A stretch of 64,000 nucleotides of DNA from CAZUMW01 sp964621615 (GTDB lineage Bacteria; Desulfobacterota; WTBG01; CAIYCZ01; CAIRTM01), in contig CAZUMW010000009.1 in the NCBI GenBank assembly GCA_964621615.1, positions 62,001-126,000 of the forward strand, written 5' to 3'. The notes under the pieces were generated by a model that was given only the letters and a program-made list of their open reading frames with translations, was not told the DNA's origin and did not search any database. Below, piece after piece: positions 27,149-35,664 of the stretch; positions within the stretch are counted from its first letter, which is position 1, and the number at the start of each line of letters is the position of its first letter. The translations under genes were made by a program, and so were the position numbers.

Positions 27149-27187
27149 GATCCGTATCTCCCGCCCGTTACGCATTCCAGGGGCCTA

Positions 27188-28849
27188 TCACTTCTTGAAC
27201 ACCGCACCGGTGCTTGCAGAGGTGACAAGCTGAGAATACCGGTACGCATAGCCGGTTGTTATTTTGGGAGCGGGAGGCTGCCACTGCTTTTCCCTCTGTG
27301 CAAGCTCCTGTGCGTCCACTTCAAGCTGAAGCGACTTCGCAGGGATGTCTATTGCAATCGTATCCCCCTCCTGAACAAGTGCGATCGGCCCTCCCTCTGC
27401 AGCCTCCGGCGAAACGTGTCCGATAGCGGCACCTTTGGTACCCCCGCTGAACCGCCCGTCGGTAATCAGCGCGACATCCTTGTCCAGCCCCATCCCGACG
27501 ATAGCCGAAGTCGGCGTGAGCATTTCGCGCATTCCCGGGCCGCCCCGGGGGCCCTCAAGGCGGATTACCACGATATCGCCTTTGTGTATGCGGCCGTTTA
27601 AAATAGCGTCCACTGCATCTTCCTCTGAGTCAAACACGCGAGCTTTTCCCTTGTTTACCATCATTTCAGGAGCCACCCCTGACTGTTTGACGACTGCGCC
27701 GTCCGGTGCGAGGTTGCCCTTTAAAATAGCGATGCCGCCCTGCGGGCTGTGCGGATTGTCAACAGGGCGGATCACCTCATGATCGGTAACGCATGCCGCG
27801 CCAAGGCTTTCGCTCAGGGGGGAGCCGGTAACCGTCATGCACCGGCCGTCGACCAGGCTCTTTTGTGAGAGCTCCTTCATGACTGCCATAATGCCGCCCG
27901 CTGCATCAAGGTCCTGTATGTGGTTGGGGCCGGCCGGGCTCAGAGAGCATAAATGCGGTGTTGTGGTGCTTATCTCATTGAACAGCTCAAGGTCAAGGTC
28001 TATCTCCGCCTCATGTGCGATAGCCGGAACATGCAAAACCGTGTTTGTGGAGCAGCCCAGCGCCATGTCCACTGCAATAGCGTTTCGAAACGCATCCCTG
28101 GAGGCTATATCCCGTGGCAGAATGTTGCCGGCTACAAGATGCAGTATCTGCATACCCGCTTTTTTCGCCAGCCGGACGCGCTGCGCGCTTACGGCCGGTA
28201 TGGTTCCGTTGCCGGGCAGGCCGAGCCCCAGCGCTTCAGTCAGGCAGTTCATCGAATTTGCAGTAAACATTCCGGCGCATGAGCCGCAGCCGGGGCAGGC
28301 AGTGTCTTCGAGCTGCGCGAGCTCATCGGGGCTGATTTTCCCGGCTTTCACGCCTCCCACACCTTCAAAAACGCTGATAAGATCGATTTTGCGGTCTCGA
28401 CCGGCCCCTGCCATCATGGGGCCGCCGCTTACAAAAATGCAGGGAATGTTCAATCGAAGCGCGGCCATCAGCATGCCGGGGATTATTTTGTCACAATTTG
28501 GAATGAAGACAAGCCCGTCAAACGGATGGGCGATTGCCATAACCTCCACCGAGTCGGCGATCAGCTCACGGCTGGCAAGCGAATATTTCATTCCTTCGTG
28601 ATTCATTGCAATTCCGTCACACACACCTATGGTGGGAAACTCGATCGGTGTTCCGCCCGCCATGCGCACTCCCGCTTTGGCAGCGTCGGCAATCGTGTCG
28701 AGGTGAATGTGTCCCGGAACGATTTCATTGGCGGCGTTTACCACCCCGATAATGGGACGCTCAAGCTCCTCGTCGGTATAGCCCATTGATTTAAACAGCG
28801 ACCGGTGGGGCGCTTTTTCGATTCCTTTTTTCATTTTGTCGCTTCTCAT
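27188..28849 (-). CDS. ilvD: Dihydroxy-acid dehydratase
   Basis: A 553-residue IlvD, a normal length for the family. The Fe-S cluster cysteines appear in FIPNCDKIIPGM and CPGCGSCAGMFTANSMNCL, with the N-terminal block GVCDGIAMNHEGMKYSL and the C-terminal DGRFSGGT. It dehydrates 2,3-dihydroxy-isovalerate and -methylvalerate in valine and isoleucine synthesis. AGGTTT-type ribosome site GGGAGG lies just upstream of ATG 28849. No other ilv gene is nearby. It is divergent from lexA across a 323-bp region. Confidence 0.96.
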   Translation of the reverse strand: MRSDKMKKGIEKAPHRSLFKSMGYTDEELERPIIGVVNAANEIVPGHIHLDTIADAAKAGVRMAGGTPIEFPTIGVCDGIAMNHEGMKYSLASRELIADSVEVMAIAHPFDGLVFIPNCDKIIPGMLMAALRLNIPCIFVSGGPMMAGAGRDRKIDLISVFEGVGGVKAGKISPDELAQLEDTACPGCGSCAGMFTANSMNCLTEALGLGLPGNGTIPAVSAQRVRLAKKAGMQILHLVAGNILPRDIASRDAFRNAIAVDMALGCSTNTVLHVPAIAHEAEIDLDLELFNEISTTTPHLCSLSPAGPNHIQDLDAAGGIMAVMKELSQKSLVDGRCMTVTGSPLSESLGAACVTDHEVIRPVDNPHSPQGGIAILKGNLAPDGAVVKQSGVAPEMMVNKGKARVFDSEEDAVDAILNGRIHKGDIVVIRLEGPRGGPGMREMLTPTSAIVGMGLDKDVALITDGRFSGGTKGAAIGHVSPEAAEGGPIALVQEGDTIAIDIPAKSLQLEVDAQELAQREKQWQPPAPKITTGYAYRYSQLVTSASTGAVFKK

Positions 28850-29172
28850 ACAAACCTCCCGGCTGAAATTAGTGCCTTGTATCTCCTGCTTCCATTTTTA
28901 CGATATCGGCAGAGCTATTGTGTAATATTCCCTTAAAGCAGGCATTATTGCAACTAAAATTCAATCCCGCGCGCCCGCATTAGCAGCAGCGCATGTCGCA
29001 GAGCCGCACGGGCGGTGCTGACGGCGGTCAATGCGGAGTCCAAAACAGCGCTTGACAGAAAGCCGCTCAGGCGATAAACGGTAACATATGTTATACTGGG
29101 TGCGCGCTGCTGCACCGGAACAGGAGGGGGTGTGCAGCAGGCGCATAATCCGGCCGGATCAGGAGATTTTCT
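28850..29172. other. Divergent control region between ilvD and lexA
   Basis: This 323-bp region holds the promoters of both genes. For ilvD only a weak match is visible on the minus strand (TTGCAA, 17 bp, GAATAT around 28953-28925). Toward lexA there is a TTGACA at 29052-29057 with a poor -10 and a perfect palindrome at 29082-29093. No leader-peptide or T-box structure was recognised. Confidence 0.4.
29082..29093. promoter_or_regulatory. Perfect palindrome before lexA, candidate autoregulatory operator
   Basis: TAACATATGTTA overlaps a possible -10 (TATACT, 29092-29097), about 80 bp before the lexA start codon. LexA genes are usually autoregulated and LexA operators in this group are diverse, so this is the best operator candidate. 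No second copy was noticed in the window. Confidence 0.4.
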
Positions 29173-29820
29173 ATGGACAGCACCCGTGTACACCGTCAGG
29201 GCCTGCCGCCGCTCAGCGCTAAGCAGCAGCGGGTGCTGACATTCATCCGTGAGCATATCAGGGACTGCGGGTATCCGCCTACGGTCCGGGAAATAGCTTC
29301 GCAGCTTGGCCTGGCGGGCCCTAACAGCGCAAAAAAGTACCTTGATATTCTCCAGCGCAAAGGATATGTGCGCCGGACTGCACGCAGCTCACGGGCGATT
29401 GAATTGATAGAGCCCAGCGGCGGCGCAGGGGATGTTCGTCTTGTGCCGGTGGTGGGGACCATCCCGGCGGGCACCCCTCTGTATGCGGTGGAAAGCAGGC
29501 AGGGGACCGTTGCAATAGATGCGTCGCTGTGCCGTGCGGACGGTATGTTTTTTTTGCGGATACGGGGAGACAGCATGAAAGACGCCCATATTGTTGACGG
29601 CGACCTGGCGCTGATTCGCCCCCAGCACAGCGTCGAGCAGGGTGAAATAGCGGCTGTCCGCATCGGTGATGAAGCGACCGTGAAATATTTTTATCGGGAA
29701 AAAAACAATGTGCGGCTTCAGCCTGCGCATGACGGCATGGAGCCGATTATTGTTGATGTATGCAGAAGCGATGTCAGTATAATCGGTAAGGTGGTGAGCG
29801 TTTTTCGTGTATTGGAATAA
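29173..29820 (+). CDS. lexA: LexA SOS repressor
   Basis: 215 residues. The N-terminal winged helix is visible (LSAKQQRVLTFIREHI, GYPPTVREIASQLGL, NSAKKYLDILQRKGYV). The S24 autoprotease domain has the Ala99-Gly100 scissile bond in IPAGTP, Ser134 in RGDSMKDAHIVDGD and Lys171 in ATVKYFYRE. On DNA damage RecA filaments trigger self-cleavage. The recognition helix differs from the E. coli sequence, as expected outside Gammaproteobacteria. No error-prone polymerase or other SOS gene is adjacent. A receiver gene follows in the same direction after 92 bp. Confidence 0.95.
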   Translation: MDSTRVHRQGLPPLSAKQQRVLTFIREHIRDCGYPPTVREIASQLGLAGPNSAKKYLDILQRKGYVRRTARSSRAIELIEPSGGAGDVRLVPVVGTIPAGTPLYAVESRQGTVAIDASLCRADGMFFLRIRGDSMKDAHIVDGDLALIRPQHSVEQGEIAAVRIGDEATVKYFYREKNNVRLQPAHDGMEPIIVDVCRSDVSIIGKVVSVFRVLE

Positions 29821-29839
29821 AGTATACAATAATTTTGCC

Positions 29840-29856
29840 GACTATTATAAATAGTC
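29840..29856. promoter_or_regulatory. 17-bp perfect inverted repeat behind lexA
   Basis: GACTATT and AATAGTC flank ATA, 20 bp behind the lexA stop and 57 bp before the receiver start, in an AT-rich stretch. Without a T-run it is more likely an operator or part of the next promoter than a terminator. Confidence 0.3.
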
Positions 29857-29912
29857 TCTATATACGTAAAATATTTATATTACGATGTGCTGACCTGAAA
29901 GGAACACAGTCC

Positions 29913-30350
29913 ATGGAAATTACAGAAAACAGCGTCGATAATGATATTGATGAAATGAGCGAGTATAAAATTCTGGTTGTTGACGATTCTGCCACGATAC
30001 GCGAGCTGCTGAGGAAGTCATTTGCCGGCAAGGGATATGCGGTCGATGCAGCTGAAAGCGCCGAAAAAGCCCTTGAATTGATAGAGCAGACAACATATCC
30101 GGTGATGTTTTTTGATCTTAACCTGCCGGGGATGAACGGGGTTGAGCTGTGTAAAAAGGTCAAAAAGGAGTACCCGCTGTCGGTCATGTTTGCAATGACC
30201 GGTTTTGCATCCCTGTTCGCCCTGAGCGTGTGCCGGGATGCCGGGTTTGAAGATTATTTTATTAAGCCGGTGAATCTGCAGCTGTGTCATTACGCGACTC
30301 AGGAGGCTTTTAAGAAAATCAAGCGCTGGAGCCGCAGCTTTAGCGACTGA
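29913..30350 (+). CDS. Single-domain response regulator (CheY-like)
   Basis: A 145-residue receiver with a short acidic N-terminal extension. It shows ILVVDDSATIRELL, acceptor Asp in MFFDLNLPGMNG, Thr in MFAMTGFAS and Lys in YFIKPVN. No output domain. AAAGGAA about 10 bp before ATG 29913 supports this start; the frame is open to 29835 without a ribosome site. The next gene, 70 bp downstream, encodes two HPt-like modules that lack the phosphorylated His, so the receiver may dock onto that protein without phosphotransfer. The cognate kinase is not adjacent; the hybrid kinase at 32982-35156 is a candidate. Confidence 0.83.
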   Translation: MEITENSVDNDIDEMSEYKILVVDDSATIRELLRKSFAGKGYAVDAAESAEKALELIEQTTYPVMFFDLNLPGMNGVELCKKVKKEYPLSVMFAMTGFASLFALSVCRDAGFEDYFIKPVNLQLCHYATQEAFKKIKRWSRSFSD

Positions 30351-30405
30351 GCCGCAGGTACTACAGCAGCACGGGCCGGCCTTTTCAGCTCACGGGCTTG
30401 CCTGC

Positions 30406-30415
30406 GGGGGGGGGG
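30406..30415 (+). repeat. G10 homopolymer at the ribosome-binding site
   Basis: Ten consecutive G residues end 5 bp before ATG 30421, followed by AGACA. The tract forms or replaces the Shine-Dalgarno. Length change by slippage would alter ribosome-site spacing. Confidence 0.6.
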
Positions 30416-30420
30416 AGACA

Positions 30421-31434
30421 ATGTCCGACGACACAACCAGCTTTCATGACGAAATACTGTCATATTTTCTGGAGGAATCCGCGGGGCTGCTTGATGAGCT
30501 GGGCTCGCTCGGGCAGTCGTTGAAGCATGTGAGTGTCCCCGACGCACAGGAAGCGCGGCTGCTGGGCGAATTTTCTCAAAAGCTGAACCGCCTTATCGGC
30601 GGTACCGCCTCTATGGGGTTTGAGCAGTTTACCTCACTGTCCCGGAAAACCTCTCTGCTTGCCGAGCGGTGCGCTCACCTGCAGCAGATGCCGGTGAGGA
30701 TTCTGATAAGCAATATGAATGCAGCGGTCTCCCTGCTGTCAGATCGCTTCAGGGACGTGAACCTGCTGAAAACGGTGGAGCAAAGCGCTTCCGATATAGA
30801 GCTGCGCATTGATATCTGTATGGCGGCTGCGGGTCTTGAGCCGCCCGAGATTCAGTCGCAGGAACAAATTGACGCGCTGTTTGCATACTGCCGCCACGGC
30901 GCACAGCCCGCTGAACACGCTTTGCCCCCGAATACATCCTGCACAGAAAGAGAACCGGTACCATCCGGGGCCGGCTTCCATGATGAAATTTTATCCTATT
31001 TTATCGAGGAGGCTGCATCTCTTCTGGACCAGCTGTCCGCCATAGGTGATTCGCTGCAGGAGATCGGCGTGCCCGGGGAGCCGCAGAAGCAGCAGCTGAA
31101 AGATTTTGCTCAAAAGCTGAGCAGGCTTGTCGGCGGCACCGCATCCATGGGGTTTGAGCGCTACGCACCGCTCTCCAGAAAGACATCACTTCTTGCCGCA
31201 GCGTGTGCAGCTTCTGAAAACATGCCGCTGGCTGTACTGGTGAGTCAGATGAACAGCTCCGTTCGGCTGCTTGCCCTGTCCTTCAGCGATTGTGAAACCG
31301 TTAAATCGGTTGAGGCAAAAATTCCCGAGCTTGAAAAGAGAATCGACATATGCCTTGAAGCACTCGGCATAGAGCGCCCCTCCATTCTGGATCAGCAGCA
31401 CATAGACGAGCTGATGGAGCACTATCGCTCGTGA
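30421..31434 (+). CDS. Tandem HPt-like protein lacking the phosphorylated histidine
   Basis: A 337-residue helical protein made of two similar modules, about residues 8-155 and 186-335. Each begins FHDEILSYF(L/I)EE and contains QKL(N/S)RL(I/V)GGTASMGFE followed by SRKTSLLA. The segment resembles the HPt core H-x-L-K-G-S-A-x-x-x-G, but by alignment the His is replaced by Asn56 in the first module and Ser234 in the second. It is therefore probably a pseudo-HPt that binds receivers or kinases without phosphotransfer. It follows a lone receiver gene. No signal peptide or membrane segment. I know no named family for this arrangement. Confidence 0.75.
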   Translation: MSDDTTSFHDEILSYFLEESAGLLDELGSLGQSLKHVSVPDAQEARLLGEFSQKLNRLIGGTASMGFEQFTSLSRKTSLLAERCAHLQQMPVRILISNMNAAVSLLSDRFRDVNLLKTVEQSASDIELRIDICMAAAGLEPPEIQSQEQIDALFAYCRHGAQPAEHALPPNTSCTEREPVPSGAGFHDEILSYFIEEAASLLDQLSAIGDSLQEIGVPGEPQKQQLKDFAQKLSRLVGGTASMGFERYAPLSRKTSLLAAACAASENMPLAVLVSQMNSSVRLLALSFSDCETVKSVEAKIPELEKRIDICLEALGIERPSILDQQHIDELMEHYRS

Positions 31435-31488
31435 GGCTTTGTCGCTGTACCTGCGTGTCGGGCGTTCCCGCGGCCCCGGTGAAACAGG

Positions 31489-32295
31489 ATGATTCTAAAA
31501 GCTGTTCTGGTATGTTTGTGTATATACGCGGCAGCGGCTGCGTTGCTGTACTGCTCGCAGAGCAGGCTGATCTACTGTCCGCGCAGAACGCTGTCCTCTA
31601 CCCCTGCCGATGCCGGGCTGGCTTTTGAGAGCGTTCGCATTGCCGCCGCAGACGGCGAAACCATAAGCGCATGGTATTGCCCGTGCCGCGACGCGCGCGG
31701 CGCTGTGCTTTTCTGCCACGGCAATGCCGGAAACATAGGCGATCGCATTGATTCAATCGCCGTGTTTGTCCGCCTTCGGCTCAGCGTGCTTATCTTTGAT
31801 TACCGCGGCTACGGGGAAAGCTCCGGGCGGCCCGGCGAGCAGGGAACCTACCGCGATGCCCAGGCTGCCTGGCAGTATCTTGTGAGCAGCCGGGGGATTC
31901 CTGCCGGCTCTGTTATAATTTTCGGGCGCTCTCTGGGCGCTGCCGTCGCTGCCGAGCTCGCCGCAAAGACAAGCCCCGCAGGGCTCATTCTGGAGTCGGC
32001 CTTCACCTCTTTGCCGGATCTTGCTCAGCGGCTCTACCCCTGGCTGCCGGTAAAACCGTTTTTGAAATACAGATACGCAACCATTGAAAAGATACGCGAA
32101 GTTACCTGTCCGGTGCTCATTGTGCACAGCCCTGAAGACGAGCTCGTGCCGTTCCGGCATGCGCGCCGGCTGTATGAAAAAGCGCCTGCAGGAAGCCGGC
32201 TTTTTGAAATACGGGGCGGCCACAATGAGGGGTTTCTGGTTTCCGGGTCCGCATACATCCGGGGGATAGGCCGATATATCTCTGAGGTTTTATAA
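31489..32295 (+). CDS. Alpha/beta hydrolase of the BEM46/YfhR type
   Basis: 268 residues with one N-terminal membrane anchor (about 4-22). The fold is visible as VLFCHGNAGNIGDR (oxyanion region), IFDYRGYGESSGRPGEQGTY, nucleophile Ser in IFGRSLGAAVA, the acid Asp in IVHSPEDELVP and the catalytic His in RGGHNEGF. Such proteins are membrane-anchored serine hydrolases of mostly unknown substrate. The ribosome site is weak (ACAGG). It lies between the pseudo-HPt gene and a cyclic-nucleotide-binding protein, all on the plus strand. Confidence 0.88.
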   Translation: MILKAVLVCLCIYAAAAALLYCSQSRLIYCPRRTLSSTPADAGLAFESVRIAAADGETISAWYCPCRDARGAVLFCHGNAGNIGDRIDSIAVFVRLRLSVLIFDYRGYGESSGRPGEQGTYRDAQAAWQYLVSSRGIPAGSVIIFGRSLGAAVAAELAAKTSPAGLILESAFTSLPDLAQRLYPWLPVKPFLKYRYATIEKIREVTCPVLIVHSPEDELVPFRHARRLYEKAPAGSRLFEIRGGHNEGFLVSGSAYIRGIGRYISEVL

Positions 32296-32447
32296 TTCAC
32301 GCGGAGATCTGTTTGTTGTTTGTTTGCCGGTAAAATTTTGTTATTATTATACCGGTGGCCGGAATGTGCGGCCTTTTTGGATCCGTCACATTGCGGTATT
32401 GAGCAATTTTCTGGTTTATAACACAGACAGCAGGGGCGGGGGGAAGC

Positions 32448-32945
32448 ATGGCAGACGCCGGCGGAATTAAAGAAAGCAGAATTACCGATTCAATTATAGA
32501 TTTTCTTATCGATATACCGCTTTTTGATGAGCTGAAGTCAAATGAGCTCAAGGTGGTTGCCAGGCAGATGAATCATATCGAGCTGCAGCGCAATGATTTT
32601 CTGTTCAAGGAGGGGGACAAGGGAAGCTATATGTGCTTTGTTGTGGAGGGCATACTTGACGTTATAAAGCAGACCGCTTCTCATAGCGAAGTCACAATCA
32701 GCTCGCTGACGCGGGGCCGCTCTATAGGGGAAATGTCCGTGATCGACAATTTTCCCCGCTCGGCAAGCGTAAAGGCACGGACTGCTGCTTCGCTGCTGGT
32801 GCTGACTCAGCGGGCATTCGATGATCTTCTGGAAAAGCAGCCGCAGATAGGCATTAAAATTTTAAAGGCTCTCGGGCGCCTTCTGAGCATGAATCTGCGA
32901 AAAACTTCAAGCCAGCTCGCCGATTTTATGCTGACGGCAAAATGA
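32448..32945 (+). CDS. Cyclic nucleotide-binding domain protein
   Basis: 165 residues, essentially one CNMP-binding domain: ELKVVARQMNHIELQRNDFLFKEGD cut into the usual beta-roll, GSYMCFVVEGILDVI, then the phosphate-binding cassette RGRSIGEMSVIDNFPRSASVKA and a C-terminal helix. There is no DNA-binding domain, so it is an effector or adaptor rather than a CRP-type regulator. A GGGGGGAAGC ribosome site precedes ATG 32448. It is convergent with a hybrid kinase gene. The partner protein is unknown. Confidence 0.85.
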   Translation: MADAGGIKESRITDSIIDFLIDIPLFDELKSNELKVVARQMNHIELQRNDFLFKEGDKGSYMCFVVEGILDVIKQTASHSEVTISSLTRGRSIGEMSVIDNFPRSASVKARTAASLLVLTQRAFDDLLEKQPQIGIKILKALGRLLSMNLRKTSSQLADFMLTAK

Positions 32946-32981
32946 TTCGGCGCTGCACGCAGCCTGCCCCTTTGAACGTTA

Positions 32982-35156
32982 TTATTCATCAAGAACAGAC
33001 CGAACCGTTTTTATAAGGTCCTCTTTCCGGCAGGGCTTGGCTACAAACGCTTTGACGCCGCTTTTTTGTATGCGCTCCGTGTCCCGCAGATCGCTGTATC
33101 CTGTCATCAGGATAATCCGAAGGTCCTGCCGAATGCGAATCATTTCCCGGGCAAGCTGCTCGCCGTTCAGATGGGGCATGGTAAGGTCCGTTATGACAAG
33201 GTCATAGCGGCCGGGGTTTTCGGTGAAAAGCTCAAGCGCATCGGGGCTGCTTGTCAGAGCGGTCACTGCATAGCCCTGCCGCTCCAGCATTTTTTTAAGC
33301 GGGAAGACCACAAAGTCCTCATCGTCGACAATGAGAATGTGCTCGCTGCCGCAGCACGGCTGAGCCTCCTTTTCCCCTGATGCCTCCTTTTCAGCGACCG
33401 CGGGGATCAGTACGGTAAACGTCGCACCCTCGCCCGGTGTGCTTGCGGCGGTTATGGCGCCCCCGTAGCTTGTCACGATGCCGTGGACAATTGAAAGCCC
33501 CATTCCGCTTCCCCTGCCGACCGGCCTGGTGGTGAAGAAAGGGTCGAATATGCGGTGTATATGCTGCCGGTCTATGCCGGCTCCCGTATCGCTGACAGTA
33601 AGCCGCATATGCGGCCCCGGCGTTAGCGAGGGGGTGCTGCCCGCAGCGTCTGCGTCGATAACTGAGGGAGAAAGGGCGATGGTAAGCGTGCCGCTGCCGT
33701 TGTGCTCCATTGCCTGCAGCGCATTGGTGCACAGGTTCGTGATGATGTGCTTTATGTGTTCGGGGTCGCCGTATATGGTCCCCGCGTTCTGTATGTCGCG
33801 TTCGACACTAATGGTCGACGGGATCACTGCCCGCATCATTTCAATCTCTTGCGCAATAAGCACATGCGGCTGAACCGGTTTTTTTTCAGCCCTTCCGGCG
33901 CTGCTGAACGCGGCGATCTGACTGACGACATGTTTTGCGCGCTCCCCAAGCTGCTCTATTGCATCAAGGCTGTCATTGAGCGGAAGCGATTTCCGGGCAT
34001 CCTCGCGTATCAGCTCCGCGTAGTTGAGTATGCCGGCCAGAATATTGTTAAACTCATGCGCGATCCCTCCTGCAAGGGTGCCGACTGCCTCCATCTTCTG
34101 CATGTGCCTGAGGCTCTGCTCGAGGCGGCGCTGCTCGGTAATGTCACGAAATGAAATAACCATCGCTGAGGGCCTGGTATCACCTGACTTGAAAACCGGC
34201 CTGGTATTGACGGATGCCCAGCATATCTCACCGTCCTTTCTCATGAACCCCACCGGCACGTTTCTGCAGGGAGTGCCTGTTCGGAGCGTGGTATATGACG
34301 GAAGATCCTGGGTGTGAAATTTTGACCCGTCCTCGTGAACCGTCGGCCAGTCCCTGCATGCGGCGCCTTTTTTGCTGAGCATGTGTTCCGATAATTGCAG
34401 CATTTCTTCAGCGCTGTTGTTCCAGGCCGCTATGCTGCCGGATGCTTCCTGAAGAATCACTCCCTCATCTATCGTTTCAACTACATCGCGATAGCACTCC
34501 TGGCTTTTTTTGAGCTCCTCGGCAATTCTTTTGCTTTCCCTGCACTGATGCTGCAGCTCAATATTGGCCTGGCGCAGCTGTGCCGTTTTTTCCTCAACCC
34601 GATGCTGCAGGTCCCGGCAGAGCGTGTGCAGCGATTTTTCTTTCTCCGCCAGCTCGTCGTACAGCTTCGTTTTTTCCAGGGCAAGAGCTGCGCCGTTGGC
34701 AAGAATCGCTGTAACCTCGGCGTCTTTTTCGCTGAAGCCGCCTTTTTTATTTGCAAGGCCGATCAGCCCGGCGACTTCATCCCTGATCACCATGGGCGCA
34801 AACAGCGCGTTGTCAATGGGCACATGCCCTTCAGGCAGAAAGGCGGCATAGTCGCTGTGCATGAACGTGTTCTCTACAACAGGCTGCGCGCTGTTGCAGG
34901 AAAGTGCCCGCAGGCCGCGGATAGGCATCGGCAGATCAGGATCCACGGTGCACGGCAGCCCGCCGGGGTCGAGAAATATTACCTCATTTCGGCTCCTGTC
35001 TTCGCTCAGCAGGGCGACATAGCCTGAGGAGGCTCCTACCAGTTTTTTGCAGGCTGTAAAGATGCTCCTGGCCGCCTCCTCAAAAGACGGGCTTGATACC
35101 GATTTGATTGCATCCAAGACGGTGTCCGCAATTATCTGTGCGCTGTCGGATACCAT
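32982..35156 (-). CDS. GAF-PAS hybrid sensor histidine kinase
   Basis: A soluble 724-residue hybrid kinase: GAF domain (about 20-165, with VGASSGYVALLSED and VIRDEVAGLIGLANK); coiled coil (about 165-220); PAS (about 220-345, VVETIDEGVILQEASG); HisKA with GGIAHEFNNILAGI; HATPase_c with HIITNLCTNALQAME, DTGAGIDRQ and GRGSGMGLSIVHG; and a C-terminal receiver (IVDDEDFVVF, acceptor Asp in DLVITDLTMPHLNG). No membrane segment, so it senses a cytoplasmic or diffusible signal. GGAG lies just before ATG 35156. Convergent with the cyclic-nucleotide-binding gene; the upstream 508-bp region separates it from agcS. Confidence 0.9.
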   Translation of the reverse strand: MVSDSAQIIADTVLDAIKSVSSPSFEEAARSIFTACKKLVGASSGYVALLSEDRSRNEVIFLDPGGLPCTVDPDLPMPIRGLRALSCNSAQPVVENTFMHSDYAAFLPEGHVPIDNALFAPMVIRDEVAGLIGLANKKGGFSEKDAEVTAILANGAALALEKTKLYDELAEKEKSLHTLCRDLQHRVEEKTAQLRQANIELQHQCRESKRIAEELKKSQECYRDVVETIDEGVILQEASGSIAAWNNSAEEMLQLSEHMLSKKGAACRDWPTVHEDGSKFHTQDLPSYTTLRTGTPCRNVPVGFMRKDGEICWASVNTRPVFKSGDTRPSAMVISFRDITEQRRLEQSLRHMQKMEAVGTLAGGIAHEFNNILAGILNYAELIREDARKSLPLNDSLDAIEQLGERAKHVVSQIAAFSSAGRAEKKPVQPHVLIAQEIEMMRAVIPSTISVERDIQNAGTIYGDPEHIKHIITNLCTNALQAMEHNGSGTLTIALSPSVIDADAAGSTPSLTPGPHMRLTVSDTGAGIDRQHIHRIFDPFFTTRPVGRGSGMGLSIVHGIVTSYGGAITAASTPGEGATFTVLIPAVAEKEASGEKEAQPCCGSEHILIVDDEDFVVFPLKKMLERQGYAVTALTSSPDALELFTENPGRYDLVITDLTMPHLNGEQLAREMIRIRQDLRIILMTGYSDLRDTERIQKSGVKAFVAKPCRKEDLIKTVRSVLDE

Positions 35157-35664
35157 GGCGGCTCCATGTTTGTTAATTTTTGGTTAAGAAACGATACCAT
35201 TATGATAAACAATTTGTTTTAAATGATTGTATTTTGAAATCTCAGAAATCATTTTAATGTCTAAAAATCATAATAGCAACATTTAAAAACAAAAAAGTAA
35301 TATTTTTATATATGTTCTTTTGCTGGTGTTCACAATAATGTAACGAAGCCGGCTCGGGCGGGTCTCAGCAATGCCCCCGCAACAACTTCTAGAGGTGCTT
35401 TATTTTGTTTTTGTATGGTCATTATGACACTTTTTTCCCATGATCAGGCGGGTGCGGTTTCAGGCGATGCGCCGGCAGCGTGTCCGGATAAAAAGCAGGC
35501 GGTTGACAGGGAAGTGAAATATTATTACTATTACTGCCTTGTCTCGTTGAGCGTGTTTCGATCGCACATACTGCCTGTATGTTGAAATATCAATCTGTAT
35601 TACCTGATGTCCCGTTTTATGCGCGTCAGGCATCGCTTTTGCCAATTCAAAAAAGGAGCATTCT
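35157..35664. other. AT-rich divergent region between the GAF kinase and the AgcS symporter
   Basis: The first 190 bp are strongly AT-rich with many A and T runs, typical of a promoter or bent DNA region. I found no RNA gene, riboswitch-like fold or ORF with a ribosome site. The only supported element is the sigma-70 promoter at 35503-35531. Confidence 0.45.
35503..35531 (+). promoter_or_regulatory. Sigma-70 promoter of the AgcS gene
   Basis: TTGACA (35503-35508), a 17-bp spacer and TACTAT (35526-35531) lie about 130 bp before the GTG start of the symporter gene. Confidence 0.6.

Noticed and set aside
35157..35664. Glycine riboswitch before the AgcS symporter
   Set aside because: No conserved aptamer core or tandem arrangement could be recognised in the region.
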